This document shows, one piece after another, positions 1 to 13,560 of a DNA stretch of 64,000 nucleotides (within the stretch, counting starts at the first letter, position 1; every line of letters starts with the position of its first letter). The notes under the pieces were generated by a model. It worked only from the letters and a program-made list of their open reading frames with translations. It was not told where the DNA came from and did not search any database. The position numbers and the translations under genes are program-made. The stretch is taken from the NCBI GenBank assembly GCA_033032175.1, contig CM065320.1, positions 6,448,001 through 6,512,000 on the forward strand, written 5' to 3'. This stretch comes from Saturnia japonica (Eukaryota; Arthropoda; Insecta; Lepidoptera; Saturniidae).

Positions 1-541
1 TACTGGTGATTGTTTGGTGAACCAGTGCTGGTGTCATACACTACAGCTTCGTAAGATCTATCCAGACGATAACGGCAGATCTGTATTGTCAAAAATTGCA
101 AACCATGATGGAAAAGCTAGCCGGTAAACAACCGAGACTGGTCAATATCTCAAGCCCACTGCTGCTTCAGAACAACGCTAGACCCCATACTTTACAACCG
201 ACGATCGCTAAAATAGAGGAACTGCGGTTGGAATGTCTCCGAAACCCACCATATTCCCCTGACATTGCTCCAACAGATTACCACTTTATTCGGAATTTGG
301 ACAATTACTTGCAAGGAAAATAAATTCAATTCCGATGAGGCCGTCCAAACTGCCTTCAAATTTTTTATTGATTCTTGCTCCCACAATTTTTTCAGCAATG
401 GAATCAATGAACTACCTTTAAAATGGCGAAAGTACATAGATAATAATGGTACATACTTCGATTGATTGAATGTATAATTTCATAATATTTTTTTCATTTT
501 ACTTTTACCATATAAAACGCTAATTTCATATGTAGGGACCT
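1..541 (+). mobile_element. mariner-like element, 3' part, cut by window edge
   Basis: The plus strand reads as the C-terminal half of a mariner transposase: a VWW-like start, then QNNARPH, YSPDIAPTDYHF, and a broken C-terminus near CNGTYFD-like sequence around position 455. The second and third catalytic aspartates are 34 residues apart, the DD34D signature of mariner. The frame is interrupted after 'LQGK' at about 323. The end at 510-541 (CATATGTAGGGACCT) is the inverted terminal repeat seen again at 24,320 and 39,980. The 5' half lies outside the window, and the copy is inactive. Confidence 0.82.
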
Positions 542-858
542 TATATTAACACGGTTTTATTAACTTCACTTTTAACTAACAAACAATGTAATCAAATCTT
601 AGAAGTTAATTTTAACCTTGATGTATATAGTGGTTAATCTTCGATCAATATGATCGAAGTGGTTAATAATACGACCGGTCGGTTGAGTAGCTCGATTATT
701 ACTGCTGTTACAATGCACGCGGCGCGTGCGGGGTGTGGGGGTGTGCAACTACATACATGACAAACCTACTTCTGGTTGTATCGAAATTAAACTTTATATG
801 TACCATATATGTATTTCTAATGACAACACTATAATTTGGTATCTTTAAGCTGATCTGA

Positions 859-1104
859 TGATGGAACCAGGAGTTGGATAGTGGAACTCTTCAGTGGCTA
901 CTAGTAAACACCTCAAGTTGAGGTTCATATTATGATTTGTTTTGACGAGTATCATAGATTGGGTTTGGTAACGAGGATCTGCTGCTGAAGCCAGGACGTG
1001 GTAGTGGAATTCTTCAGTGGCTACTAGTAAACCGCTCGAGTTTAGGCTCGTATTGCTTGTTTTGACGAGTTCAAAAGATTGGGCTTTGTAACGAAGTTTT
1101 GGTG
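859..1104 (+). repeat. imperfect tandem repeat, about 122-bp unit
   Basis: The sequence GTGGAACTCTTCAGTGGCTA at 881 recurs at 1004 with one substitution. The following 'TTTTGACGAGT...GATTGGG' segment also repeats, and a diverged third unit runs into the relic at 1105. This gives two full units and one partial unit of about 120-123 bp. The repeat probably arose within the adjacent transposon relic. Confidence 0.6.
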
Positions 1105-1470
1105 ATGGAGCCATCAAGTGACATTCAGAAGTTACTTGAATCGCAAGATGAAGATTTGACTGAAACCGACTTGGAGGAAATGTTAAATTCACAGCCCATT
1201 GAAAAAGAGGCTACAACAAGCACGAAAAACGTAACATTTAATTTGTAAAATCTTAGTGAAGGTTTAAGAATGGCAAATGAGCTTTGTTATTTCTTTATGA
1301 AAATGTATCTGTCTATGGAACTCAGTCTTATTTTTAAGTTGCAAATTGCTAATGTCACTGCTGAATATCAGTCTGAATTGAAGCAGCTTTTAAAAACTGA
1401 TAAGCAAGAAAAATTAAAAAATTCTTTAAACCATTGCCTAAGCCTGAAGGTAATAATTAATCAATATATA
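1105..1470 (+). pseudogene. pogo/Tigger-like transposase C-terminal relic
   Basis: One frame runs from the ATG at 1105 with a single in-frame stop (1246-1248). It encodes an acidic segment (DIQKLLESQDEDLTETDLEE), then a helical segment beginning NLSEGLRMANELCYFF and ending QSELKQLLKT. The order 'LLxSxxEELTxxDL ... GLxxAxxLxxFxxxDPxxER' is the C-terminal pattern of Tigger/pogo-type transposases. No DDE core is visible. The family call is an inference from this pattern. Confidence 0.5.
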
Positions 1471-1579
1471 AATATAAAAAGCATAAATATGAATTTTCCT
1501 ATCCATAATTTGAGACATGATTGGTTCTTCATACAAACTTTCATCCTCTATTTGAAAGAAGGAAGAAAGGAAAGATAAG

Positions 1580-2924
1580 GTCTAAGGTCTAATATAGCTC
1601 TATACCAAAATTCATAAAAAATATTTGATGTGTTTTCATACAATTTTTACCCTATTTTGATCCCTTAAAGTTTTTGAAGTGAAAACTTCTTTACCATCGT
1701 TGTGGTTTGAAAGCCGATGAAACGAAAAAGCCAAAGCGACAGTAAAAAGAGACTTTATATTAGTTTGTATTTGATCATTTTCTTAATTAAGAAAAACATA
1801 GATGTGAAGGTTTCACTTCTACCACGTGGGAATTGCACACATAATTTTTTTTATACTTGTTTTTTATTTTGTCACCTAATATCGTATAATATAATTCCAT
1901 ATTCACAGTTTCTATATTCGCGGCTTTACTGTAAACAAAAGTTAAGTACTGTAAAGAGCTTTTACTGTATACATACATATAGTTTGCTTTAAAAGCCTAC
2001 TTTTTTATATAAATAATATGGTATCTACTTCAGCTGCAGTCCACCATAGTAAAATATCGTAAAACATTTGGCTATTGAAGTAAACAACTAAGCTATATAT
2101 AACCTAGCAGTAAATGAATGAATGAATAGTTTATTGCACTTTTAGTTTGTACACTTACTAGCTTAATGACAAGAGTGGCAAGCGAATCTTACGTATTGCG
2201 AATGCAGCAAAACTTAATCTTTTCGCCAAAGTTGTAATGTATGGACGCCATTGTAATTTTGAATCAAATGATAGAGATTGGACGTTTTTATTACTTAGAT
2301 ATGATATCTTCCTAAACAATAATTATGTAATTATGTTGTTAACGAATGGGGCGCGGCGTCGCGGGTACAGCTAGTTATAAATTAAGCCTAGTATACTTCC
2401 TTCTATCTGAAAGTAATATCAACATGTTGAATATTGGAACGGTAAATCTCATTTTGTTTTGTTTGCGTTTAGATGAATGATTAATTTAGATGAAAAGGTG
2501 AAACCAAAGATTCCATTGGGTCATTATTACTCACATTGCTGAATAGTCATCTAAATATTAAATTTCCTCTATGAATTACCTGATTTACCTTGAAAAAAAA
2601 AAGTTAACAACCCACCACTACTTGCAATGCTATATCATCTTATCGCAAGTTTTCTTTTGACAAAGAGAAACATAAAGGGATTATTACAAAGCTGAATGGA
2701 TATTGTTTTCAAAATAGTTGTTGACATTATATATCAAGCAGTGATGTACTGACCACCCAAACACCATCGTTTGCAAAATCTAAAACCGAATCTTATATAC
2801 TTACCTATAATTAAATTATAGACAGTTCATCATAAACAGTGTGATAACGACTAAATTTATAAACATATTAATTTAATTATTACGGTAAAATATGTACACA
2901 CCAAAAGTCTTAAATTTATATAAA
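1580..2924. other. intergenic, no gene seen
   Basis: AT-rich sequence with no convincing coding segment. Around 1477-1545 there is a repeat tail ('CTTCATACAAACTTTCA') that recurs near 4139. A short (AATG)n tract lies at about 2113-2126. Confidence 0.6.
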
Positions 2925-3600
2925 TACTAGCGGCGTGCTCGCGGCTCCACACATACCAAATTCGGTGAAGCTGTAAAAGCTGTAGCGGCTTCAGGGCTCC
3001 TAAGGCTAACAGTACAGTCAGATCAAAAAAAAAACCCCCGCGGCTACACACGCATTTTTAGTTACGCAATAGTTATTTACATCCCGTAATTTTATTTTTT
3101 CCCAATTTCTTGAGAATTTGTATGCTGCTGTATCAATTGAGGAATGGCGTGTATTTCCCGCGTAGAATTTTCATCAAAATCGGTTGAACATTATTATTCC
3201 ATTCTATTTTACGATTTGTATTATATTATTAAATATTCTTATAGCCTAACATATTATGTATCCTTCCCATCTAAAAAACTCGATCAGAATTAGTTGAGAA
3301 TTCATAAAAATTAGATTTTTACTATTTCTAGAAGTAATATTGACAATTCTTATAGCCCATCAATTAAGTAATTATTTATACTTCTTGAGTCCAAAATTTC
3401 ATCAAAATCGGTTAAGAATAAACGAAAATATTTTTATTGGATTTTTTTACTATTTCTAAATTTAATATTGAAATTTCTTATAGCCTATCAATTGAACAAC
3501 GATCACCTAACCTTCTCGCGTAGAAAGCTTCATGAGAACTAGTCAAGCCATTTTTGAGTTAAATCTGAGCATACAGACAAAAAAAGGTTTATGCCAAATT
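2925..3600 (+). repeat. lepidopteran 'CTAGCGG..GCTCGCGGCTCC' interspersed repeat, interrupted
   Basis: The sequence opens with TACTAGCGGCGTGCTCGCGGCTCC, a form of the head found in many lepidopteran SINE-like repeats (compare 12,424, 14,351, 16,632 and 21,846). Its body contains repeated 'TTCATCAAAATCGGTT' segments and ends near 'ACAGACAAAAAAAGG'. It is split at 2958-3034 by a younger A-tailed retroposon. Confidence 0.55.
2958..3034 (+). mobile_element. short A-tailed retroposon, copy 1
   Basis: About 77 bp: TTCGGTGAAGCTGTAAAAGC, a GC hairpin region, CCTAAGGCTAACAG, and an A10 tail. It is flanked by an imperfect target-site duplication: CGCGGCTCCACACA at 2940 and CGCGGCTACACACG at 3039. The insertion therefore sits inside the older repeat. 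Confidence 0.75.
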
Positions 3601-4059
3601 CGAGATCACTGTCCTTCATATATACATATATACTATCGGGAAATTTGGGAAAAATATTACATGTATTAATTAATATAGGTAACTTAACTTGAAATATCAT
3701 TGTTAACTTTAGTTAAAAGTTTTTTTCGAGACACCCACAGGCGCGAGGCCGTCGCTGTTACTGCATATACACCTACTGTTACCGTAACCCGATAAACAAA
3801 AAAAAAAATCATAGATGGGTTTGTCACTATATGTATTGTGGTCGCAATCCCTACCACTCCACTATATTACTGAATATACACGGGCTGATTTCGGAACACG
3901 ACAAACCAAAAGAAAATCGTAAATGAGTTTATCACTGTGCGTATGGTATTGTCATTATAGGCGAATATGAATCCAACGCATTAACTACCCCAATAAAACT
4001 TAAAAAATAGTTCAAATTATCCCTTTATTGTACCGGCTTACGGGAAAAGTTTTTTGAAA

Positions 4060-4775
4060 AACGTGTTATCCCTTTTATTTCTTTCTTACCAAAAGCATAA
4101 ATATGAATTTTCATATCCTTAATTTAAGACATGATGGGTTCTTCATACAAACTTTCACCAAAGTTTTATTTTACCCACATGTATAATAATTCATTTGTAG
4201 CAAAACTGTATAATCCAGATAATTTACAATAGGTATAATATCACTTAGAATATAAATATAAACTCCCGCGAGCCGCGGTCTACAACAGAACACGTCACTT
4301 TTCAATCATAAAATAAAACGGTAATTATGCCGTTCTGCGTAGTTAAACGAGTTTAAAAACACTTCAGCCAATCTTAAAAAGAATACTGGACTATAATTTT
4401 ATAGGTAAGCAGTAGAAATACAATACATTTCTTACTAAGTATAACAATTTCATTAATCAACAAACCAGTCGTCGTTAACAACGATGTCATTTCATAATTA
4501 CTGCACATGCACATAATAAATCAACAAACCCGTTGGCGTAGCAGCCGATATTACCGCGCATGCGCGTCAGTGTTCCCATATTTTGTTCTTAGAAACTTTT
4601 ATCCCCTATTTTCTACCCTTAAAGTTTTATTTTAGCTACAAAGAGTACCCTATGTCCTTTCCCAAGGTCCAATCTATCTCTATTCCAATATTCATCAAAA
4701 TTAGATTAGCGTTTTAGGCGTGAAAACGTAACAGACAGACAGACAGAGTTACTTTCGCATTTATAATATTAGTAT
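4060..4775. repeat. lepidopteran SINE-like repeat fragments
   Basis: Contains 'AAAGCATAAATATGAATTTT' and 'TTCTTCATACAAACTTTCACC', shared with 1477-1545. Its end is 'CAGACAGACAGACAGAGTTA' followed by 'TTATAATATTAGTAT', the usual 3' tail of this lepidopteran repeat class. No coding capacity is visible. Confidence 0.5.
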
Positions 4776-7700
4776 TTTTTAAGAGCATGCACTTGTGCCC
4801 GTGAGCGACGATTTTAAGCTGGTAGTTTATTACTTTACATGGAGAATGTATACATAGTGTACACACACATGAAATGAAGGGCCCTAAAGACTTTTACATA
4901 CCAATTTTCAACTAAACTTATATCTGCCATCTTGATTTTTTCATTATCAATAAATATTTCGTGCTTTTCTTTTGTTTTAACTTACTATACCTATCCCTAA
5001 AGGTTCCTAAGCGCTTGAAATTTTTAGCGGGCATCTTGGATTTCAGATTTTTGCCTAAGACATTAAATTGTTTAGGGTTCTTTATAATTTTTACTTTGAA
5101 ATCATCTCGCTGTCTCTTTTAGTGTTTCAGATCGTTATCAAACAAACAAACTATTAGGTAATAAATTTTACTCTTCTATTCGTTTTGTGCTAATTAGGTT
5201 TTAAATAAAATGGTCATTCAACGTTCTAAATTATACATATTATATTGTACTATTAATTTCAGGAAAATATCTCATTGTAACCTAGCAACGTTTTTGTAAT
5301 TTAATTTTCAATAGCAAAATACCACAGAAAATAGTACCAAAATATGCTTTGTTGAAATGAAATTCCGTATCCCTTTTTTGTTTTTGCGAAGAATTTTTAA
5401 AATGCAATTACACAAAAGACGGCATATTTTGTAAATAATACAAGCACATGGGGTGCCAGCACTGCATGACATATCCTATCAAAACTGACACAATTGAATA
5501 CTAATATGAGACATTTTCGTGTTTTGAAGGCTCCATCTGCCTTTTTCTTAAATCTGTGGTCAGTGGTTTATACTTTCGTAACGGATTAAATTTATTTTTA
5601 TTAGAATTTTCATTCATAATTTAGGATTTCAGAAATAATGTATTTATTAATTTTTTTCGTAATATAAACAATATCATAAAAAGTAGAGAATTTGCGAATA
5701 AAATTGTGTTATTGCAAATTTCTTGCGTTCCGGGATCACTCGGTGTGTATCCAATAATACGCAGACGAAGATGGGGAGGTACGTAACAAATAAGCAGCTA
5801 GTGTAACAAATAATATTTATATCATATTAATAAGTATAGATAATTTTAATTACATCCGTTCGGTTAGCTACGTAATTTTGATGTAGCCGATCGTCTACGC
5901 TATTACTTGCGAACCGCGAAATAGCTACTAATACGTGTGGATACTACACTACTAACGATTACATACTTACTTCGGTACTAGTATAGCATCGCACATCGAT
6001 TGGACACCGAGTATTACAGCTAGTACAAACACCTGTTGTTTAAATATATCATTGTTTCATTGCACACTGTAAGACATTATTATTCTACATTTATAATTGT
6101 ATTGCGACATTTACTAATAGATTGTCTACGTCTTAATTATTCAAATGAGTAATCTAGTCTTAATCTTAGTATTTATGCTTTAATTATTTTTATTGAAGTT
6201 GTAGTTCTTTAGGTGCGTTATGGAAAAATTATGAAGGTGAATTTTTACTACGTGCGCGCACATTGCAACAAAAAAGTCTGCGATATTTGATTAACTAAGG
6301 TGTTATAAATAAAATTATTTTAAAAAGTCCACACCATGAAGTTAGTTGCTTTAGATAAAATGCTGTATTAGTCCCATCTTAAAATAAATTACGAAATTGG
6401 AAAACAATTACGAAGAATGTGGTTTTTGGTTGACTATGTACTTACTTCATAATTGTGATGCTAATTATTATTAAATTTAAAATTCTTTGCTTATTCTTCT
6501 TTTGGCGCGTAATGAAAAATTATCAGAGTAATAATATAAGTAACATTATGTAGTTGCCTGCTGAAGAAAATCATACTGGATGTTATGCGTTACATTATTG
6601 ACTCTTTGCCGCTTTCGGCACCGGCGACTGTTCCTGCTATTACTCATTTCTGCAGCTTCGTAGGTTTACACGCATATGACTGTGGTATATAATTTTGGCG
6701 CTAAATGTGTGCCAACAAATGCTACACGTCAGGATACCCTATAAAATATTAGAGGGAGGTCTCTGCTTTTAAAGTGGTCTCTTATATTATCTAAATCGCG
6801 TCTTCCGTTCTTCGAATGAAAAATTGATCTGATTCACCAGGTGTCTCCAGGCGTGACTGCACTCATACGGTCCCACGCGTAACGCAGTAACATAAGTTCT
6901 AACGCGCGTATTTAAGTAAAAGCATTTTTTTTTTACTATTTGTAGGTAAATGTATTAATAGCCAGCTAGTAAATGCTTCATAACTACGAAAAGACACATT
7001 GCCATGAAAAGAGTCAGGCTTACTTGATAGCTATCTGGACTTATTCACGACTAGTTGGTGCCTGCGACTTCGTCACGTTTGCGACATCATGGTTCAAGGA
7101 ACTAGGAGTCTTAAAGATAGGATTAAAAGTAGGATTATGTTACTTTTTTGAAATTGTAATTCATTATCACTTCTTAGAACTTCAAGAACCATGATATAAA
7201 TGAAAGATAAGGAAGTCCCGTAAAAACTGTTCTGCCGTTTCGGTGATTAGCTCGGACAAACAAATAGACAAAAAACAACGCTTGTTAAAAATTAACTTGT
7301 AAATAACTGTGAGCTTAAGAACACGACTTTATTATGAAATTATAGTCGGACTTCAGGACTAGATTTCGGACTTTGGTAAACCTAAGTATTGTATTTACTG
7401 TACTATTGTTGTTGTTTGCACTGGATTTTCCCACTAAATTATGATATTTAACAAATCGTTCTATAATCCTCACGATGCTTACATGTACTATTAACCAGTA
7501 GCCATAGGCGCAGCTAACAAATTTTCCTAGCCAGATGATCAGCTATAAATTTTTATAAATTTATATTGTAATATTATAATATTTATACATATTTATAATT
7601 ACAATATGTATAAGCCAACTTCTTATGCTCAAAATGAAAAATATAAAAACGGTACAGTCCTTCCAATAATCTATCTACTACGTCTAGTCGATTTTTCTAG

Positions 7701-9418
7701 GGTGGACAATGAGTTTTGTAGGGTGTGTACATCCTGTCCCCCCCCGCCATCCCCCTTCTCCGTAAAACTATAACCATGCCGATAGTGCTACTATAGTTAG
7801 TCTTATGCAAATTAGTTCACGAATTAAAGATTGTAACCATTCTACATTCGACTAATTAAAATATACGGTGATATATACATTATATCAAGATTTCATAACA
7901 AAGGAGCGTATATAGAGAGTAGTAGCTACAGATTTACACAATGGACAAAAAATGGACTTCCTAAAACTGGTTAATATTTATGGCTGATATTTGAAAACCA
8001 AAAATATGTATTTGGGAAAATACGTATGTAGTTGGTAGGACTTTTTCGGCTTTGTATATCGGTTACAGAAAATAACGAAAAATTGTACATCTTCATAAAA
8101 ACTAACCAGACGCATAATAACATAAATGTTTATCGTGAAAGATCTAAATTTAAATAACATATTTCTGATGTAGAACGCCCATAACGACTAAATTATGCCG
8201 TTATATTTTCGTTTAACGGTGTAGTACTAAAATAGTTTGCCATCTGTTGAGAGTAACGAGGAATGACCGCCGCTGCCGCCTAATATGCTCAGAATAACGA
8301 CCAACGAGAATAACGACCAACCAGCGTAACGAAAAGCAAACGGCACTCGAATGAAACCTCAAAATAGGTTGCTCGCTAGCTTCTCGATTTCATTACAGTT
8401 CTTTTTATAAAGTCGCAGAAGCCTGTTTGCTCAGTCTAGTAAAAGTAGCGGAGCCTTCAGCATCGCTACTGTGTTTGAAAGATGGCGCAAGAAGACGTTC
8501 AGAGTCTTTTAATTTTATTGAGCACCGTTAGATGGAGTAGTTAAAGGGTTTACATGCCCTTATAGTATTGTAGTTTTATCAATAGGTAGAGCTACGAGAA
8601 ACTAAAAGACTGAATGTATGGTGAGTCTTTTATGATATACTTGTTTTTGTTTGTATTATAACATTTTTAAAATAAAAATTTCAAGATGCAAACACAAGAA
8701 GGATATTTTATTTATTGAGATAAGAAAAAGTTTTTATTGAACCAATTCAAGCTTAGATTCTGATAGTCTAATACATCTATAAATAATTAAACTGTATTTT
8801 GTAAACAATCTACTTTCGGACGATAAAATCAAAATAAGGGACTTTGGAATATTGTTCTAAAACAAATATTATCTTTTACTTACCATTTACGTTTTACATT
8901 TATAAAATTAATATTGATAATTTTATTATGCAAGTGTCGTCTGCCGTTCATTAGATATCATAGAGCTATTTAATGAAAGATATACCTTCATATATATGTG
9001 CACAAAATAAATTGTGTAAACCATAGATGTATATTAAACTTATCCCTTAATTAAATGGACCATTCAGCAGATGATAAGTCTCTAATGATTGACTGTCTGA
9101 CTGACTATATGATCACTGATTATTTATACTATACCAACGTTTTCACAGTTTTTAACAACTAATGTGTTCTCCTATACTCGGATATTGTTTTGAACTTACA
9201 AATTAAATACACTTTAAAATGGTTATGTAAAAAAAGGACCCTTTATAATATTTCGATAATATGAACTATAAATACAGTACAGCACCATCTCTTGATATCA
9301 TAAAATATAAAATTAAATATTATTACTAGCGCCATCTCTACGCCTTTGCTGATATTACAATAACTCGAGTATTTCTTGGCTCTTACAATAAATTGCAACT
9401 GAATAAAACCCAATAAAT
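4776..9418. other. intergenic, no gene seen
   Basis: 4.6 kb of AT-rich sequence. The open frames here (for example 6973-7194 and 7978-8160) have no recognisable motif. The only local structure noted is a set of ATAACGAC repeats at 8182-8335. Confidence 0.6.
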
Positions 9419-9492
9419 AGTTCGGTGAAGCTGTAAAAGCCGCAGCGGCTTCAGGGCCTCTAAGGCTAACAGTATAGGCAGTTCTAAAAAAA
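9419..9492 (+). mobile_element. short A-tailed retroposon, copy 2
   Basis: Contains TTCGGTGAAGCTGTAAAAGC, the GCCGCAGCGGC hairpin core, CTCTAAGGCTAACAG and an A7 tail. Its 5' end agrees with that of the other near-full-length copies. No clear target-site duplication was seen. Confidence 0.7.
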
Positions 9493-11270
9493 GCCATTAC
9501 ATTTGACGGTTCGAATCAATAATTATGCAGAAAACAATAAAAAAAAAAAAAGATAAACCGGCTCTTCTCGATGACTGGGATATTTTCCAATCCAGTGGTA
9601 GTGTGTTGACATTCATAATTGCCTCCTTAGTCCTTACTCTTCTTAGAGTCTAAATTGAATACAGTATTTTTGATTGATTGAACTGATTTTTAGATATTTG
9701 ATCGGTATAGGATTTTTTTGCATCTCGCAGATATTCACGAAATTATATTGCATTCATGAATTTTAGTACCTAGCAGTAATAAAATAATTAAATTAATATG
9801 ACAGGGGTAAATAAAACAAAAGATAGGTAATATTTATTAACATTATTCAAACGTTCACGATACACATTCAAATGTTATGGCAATATACATTTTGTTGGAA
9901 ATGACCATGTAGTATGTAATATCACCACGCAGTGTAAAAATACAGAAGTTCAGTTTTATCAGCGTTTCAACTCGTCAATATGTCGTAGGCTGGTATGCTG
10001 ATAAAATCCTTGCTTTCCCTAGGGAAGACGCTTTTGCTGGCAGTGAATCATTTGTAGGCAGGTATTTTTGTTATTATTAGCATACATCTAAATTTGGGAT
10101 AATCAATCATGTTTCTGCTGTCATTGTAGGGACGTTTATGAACGTAGTAAACAATGGGCAAAATTCATTGTTGGCACGCTTACTCACTTCAAATTCCTTA
10201 GTTATTTGTACAATGGTAAAATATCGAATTTTAGACATGACTCACGTGGTTTGTTTCCTATCCCTCTTACGTCACATATAGGTGCTGTCAACGAACTCTG
10301 TTATACAACTTCTATTCTTCTACAACATTAGGAGGAATATTCCATAACTTTCTTTATGGTTCTATCAAGAGTATGGGTAACCATGGTCTCCTATATTATT
10401 ACTTGTATCCACTTTTTTCACCTGTCACTTATTTAATTAAAAAAGTGATTTATTAAATATCCATCCTTAATTTATTTTTATTTTATTTTATAAAGTAGAA
10501 AAAAACTAACAACTCCAGTAATTTTGAATGTCATGTTCAACCAGAATAATCAATGTAAGATTAATTATTAATAAAGAATAACAAAACATATTAAATTATT
10601 TTAGCCTATTACTTAAATCTATTTACTGATCTCGATAGGGCAAGGTTCACTGCAGCTTTGTAGAAGTGTGGTATTTAAAATATACATACCTACGTAGCAA
10701 TTTAAACAATGTTCAAATCGATTAGGTTGATATGTTTATTATTTTTAACTTTTTCATATTCAAATAGCTTTCAAATCTACATAAGTTCAGTATAAAATAA
10801 ATTGATTATTAGTGTAAGAATACGACAAAATACCTAATAGGTAAATTTTTTAACATGTATAATAAATATAGGTTTTTTTAGTTATTAATATATTGACGTC
10901 ACTCATTATCACAGAATACTAAAATATATTTATTATCTATTAACTAAATATATTCATATTATATGTCTAAGTATATCTATAATTACACAGAAGATAGTAG
11001 TTATATTTATTCGTTTGGTTCAAGAAACTTCGATGATACTGCTGCCACGTCAATCGAGAAAACATATTAATAATACTCCATAAAAATCGATGATAGGTGA
11101 ACCAATTTGTTGATAGTCAATCTATGTTCTACTAATATAAAATTGACGTAAACGCTATTTTTGTATAAAATTCTAAAGTTAGTACAATCTAAAAAGTAAT
11201 GAATATTTCAAATGGTCATTAAATCTGTTAGGTAGATGTTTTGTTGTTAGATTGGATTACCTGCTCTTAC
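9493..11270. other. intergenic, no gene seen
   Basis: AT-rich. No coding segment, RNA gene or clear transposon recognised. Confidence 0.55.
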
Positions 11271-11438
11271 CAAATTAATACCGTGGTATATTTTGTAATC
11301 TGGATTTTCTGGGAAATGATCAGACTCCAGTCGCGGCACACTGCCCGCCCGCGCGTTCTCTAAACAGAAATAGAACTGTTGGTCGGTAAAAGTAGACGAA
11401 GCCGCGGTGCTGTGTCCACGTTCATCGCTTTTCGACAT
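11271..11438 (-). CDS. candidate orphan first coding exon (56 aa), unknown product
   Basis: On the minus strand an ATG in a reasonable context (CTGGCGATGTCG) opens a 56-residue frame (MSKSDERGHSTAASSTF..., ending ...KIYHGINL) that stops exactly at a consensus donor, TTG|GTAAGA. The segment is CpG-rich in an otherwise AT-rich stretch, as expected near a transcription start. No family was recognised and no continuing exon was found to the left. It may be a real first exon of a gene extending beyond this window, or chance. Confidence 0.3.
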
Positions 11439-11447
11439 CGCCAGGAA

Positions 11448-12423
11448 ACGAGTTCTATTCCTTTCTTTTTATTACTTTCCCAATTTAAACAAACAAGCAT
11501 CATATTAGTGTATAATTTAGACATTCTTCTTTCATTGAAATCTTTTTAAGCGATCTATTGATGCGTTCTTACACACGTTTAATACGTTAATAAATCTTTA
11601 TAAAAACAGTTGTTATATAATAATATATAACAGCTAACGGCAATATAAACATCAAAGCCAGTTGAAACAGGAAATTTTTCGCGCCGAATACTATTATTGT
11701 AGACGCTACGGTTTAAAATAACTGGGATATATTTTTTGTTTTCACTAAGAACGTTCAGAATTGTGACATAGCTAAATGGGGAAATAATAATTATTAGTAT
11801 CGGCACGCGACTTTGTATTTGTATTGTATTGTAATTATGTATATTATTTCTCAAATGTGTTTTTCTTGGCAATGCCTTATCCCAATGCCCATATGCTAAT
11901 TATTGATTTAAACATCATTTTAAATCTTATGTTCCCCGCTCACTAGCGGAAATGCAAAGCATAGAAAAATAGTTTACAATTTATATTTTTGTTAAAAATG
12001 ATAAATAAAACTTTTTCATTAGGAACGCCTATTTATTGTTGATGCTGTTAGCTGTTAGTTAGTTAGATTGTTTACATTCTATTATCTATGAAATATTCGC
12101 CTGGATCAGCTACTTAGATGTATATAGTTAACTTAATACGAATAAAACATAGCCAAATAAACAAGGGAATAATGTAGCTTACTATCACTGAAATAATTTT
12201 TTTAATCAGGTCACTAGTTCCAGTGATTGCTTCCTACAAACATACTTACCTCTTTATAAATAATAATTACTAGATTATGTGTTATATGTCTATTGGTATA
12301 AAATAGTTCATGGTATGAGTTTGGATTCTTAAAATAAATCGTAAAATAAACCTTAAGTAATAAGTAAGTAAAATTGGAATACGTCACAATATATGGGGAG
12401 TTTGTTGTTGAAAACTTATATTA
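11448..12423. other. intergenic, no gene seen
   Basis: AT-rich. The open frame at 11,579-11,872 on the minus strand has a low-complexity composition and no motif, so it was not called. Confidence 0.5.
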
Positions 12424-12735
12424 TACTAGCGATGTGCCCGTGGCTCCGCACGCATTTGTTAATACGCAGTACTAGCTATTCAGATCCCGTAATATAGAAA
12501 ACTAACGAAAATATTTTTTTACTATTTCTAAAGGTAATATTTAAATTTCTTATACATCCCGATTACAACATTTCACAAGAATCGGTCAAAAACATTTGAG
12601 TTAAATCCGTACATAAAAACAGACGGACAAAAAATTTTTCATTGGCATGATTAGTATCTTTCATATGTTATGAATATCAAGAAATTTGGAAAAAAAGATA
12701 CATGTACAGATACAACTACAGATTTATTAATATAG
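12424..12735 (+). repeat. lepidopteran 'ACTAGCGATGTGCCCGTGGC' repeat
   Basis: The head TACTAGCGATGTGCCCGTGG is followed by CTCCGCACGCATTTG, 'CAAGAATCGGTCAAAAAC' and 'ACAGACGGACAAAAAATTTT'. Same class as 2925 and 16,632. Non-coding. Confidence 0.55.
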
Positions 12736-13326
12736 ATAACAAAATAAATTAACTCCCTTGAAACTTTGATAGTAGTGAATAAAGTAGAAAGTAGATAATT
12801 AAATTTTCATTATTAAAACGTACCTACGGAGATTCCAACAGAAGTACATTTGTACTTCACCTACTTACTTATTTTTTTGCCAATTAGTTAAAGGAAATAG
12901 GTTAATGTTTCCTGAGGACGTCTAATCAAACAACTATTACAAACTTTAAAATGTTTGATCTTGAAAATTTAAAATACTTTTTAGTTTAAAGCACAATTTT
13001 TTTCAAGTAGGTTATTAATTATAGTGCTGAAAATAATTTATGTGTCCGCGCGGTGTAAATAAAACTTTATGAAACTGAAAAAAGTGACAGAATTTTTTTT
13101 ATGTTTGAAAATTTTATAATTTAGGGACATTGCGGAAAGTTAAATTTAAATATTTTTAGTTTATTTTAAATATTAATCTTACTCAACAACGACTGCATCA
13201 TATCTACTTAATTATGATTAATTTTTATGTCTTGTAAGTTGAGTGAATACCTCTATGGAGAATACAGACAAAAGTAGGGAGAAAATATTTTTAGTTTTAA
13301 TCAATATATTTAATAGTCTTTTTATA

Positions 13327-13560
13327 GCTTCTACCCGTGACTTCGTCTGCGTGGGCTTTAGAATTGGGTCTTTATCAGGATAAAAGTATCCTGTGTGTTA
13401 ATCCAGCTTATAAACTCTCTGTATGCTAAATTTCATCCAAACCCGTTGAGCCATTTTTGCATGATTGAGTAAAAACATGAATACTAGCAACCGCCCGCAA
13501 CTTCATTTGTCTATACTAATATTATAATCCCCACTTCTCCACGGCAAGGAAACATATCGC
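13327..13560 (+). repeat. lepidopteran SINE-like repeats, two pieces
   Basis: The first piece is 'TTCTACCCGTGACTTCGTCT' to 'CAAACCCGTTGAGCCATTTT'. A second head follows at about 13,481 ('ACTAGCAACCGCCCGCAACTT'). No coding frame. Confidence 0.5.
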
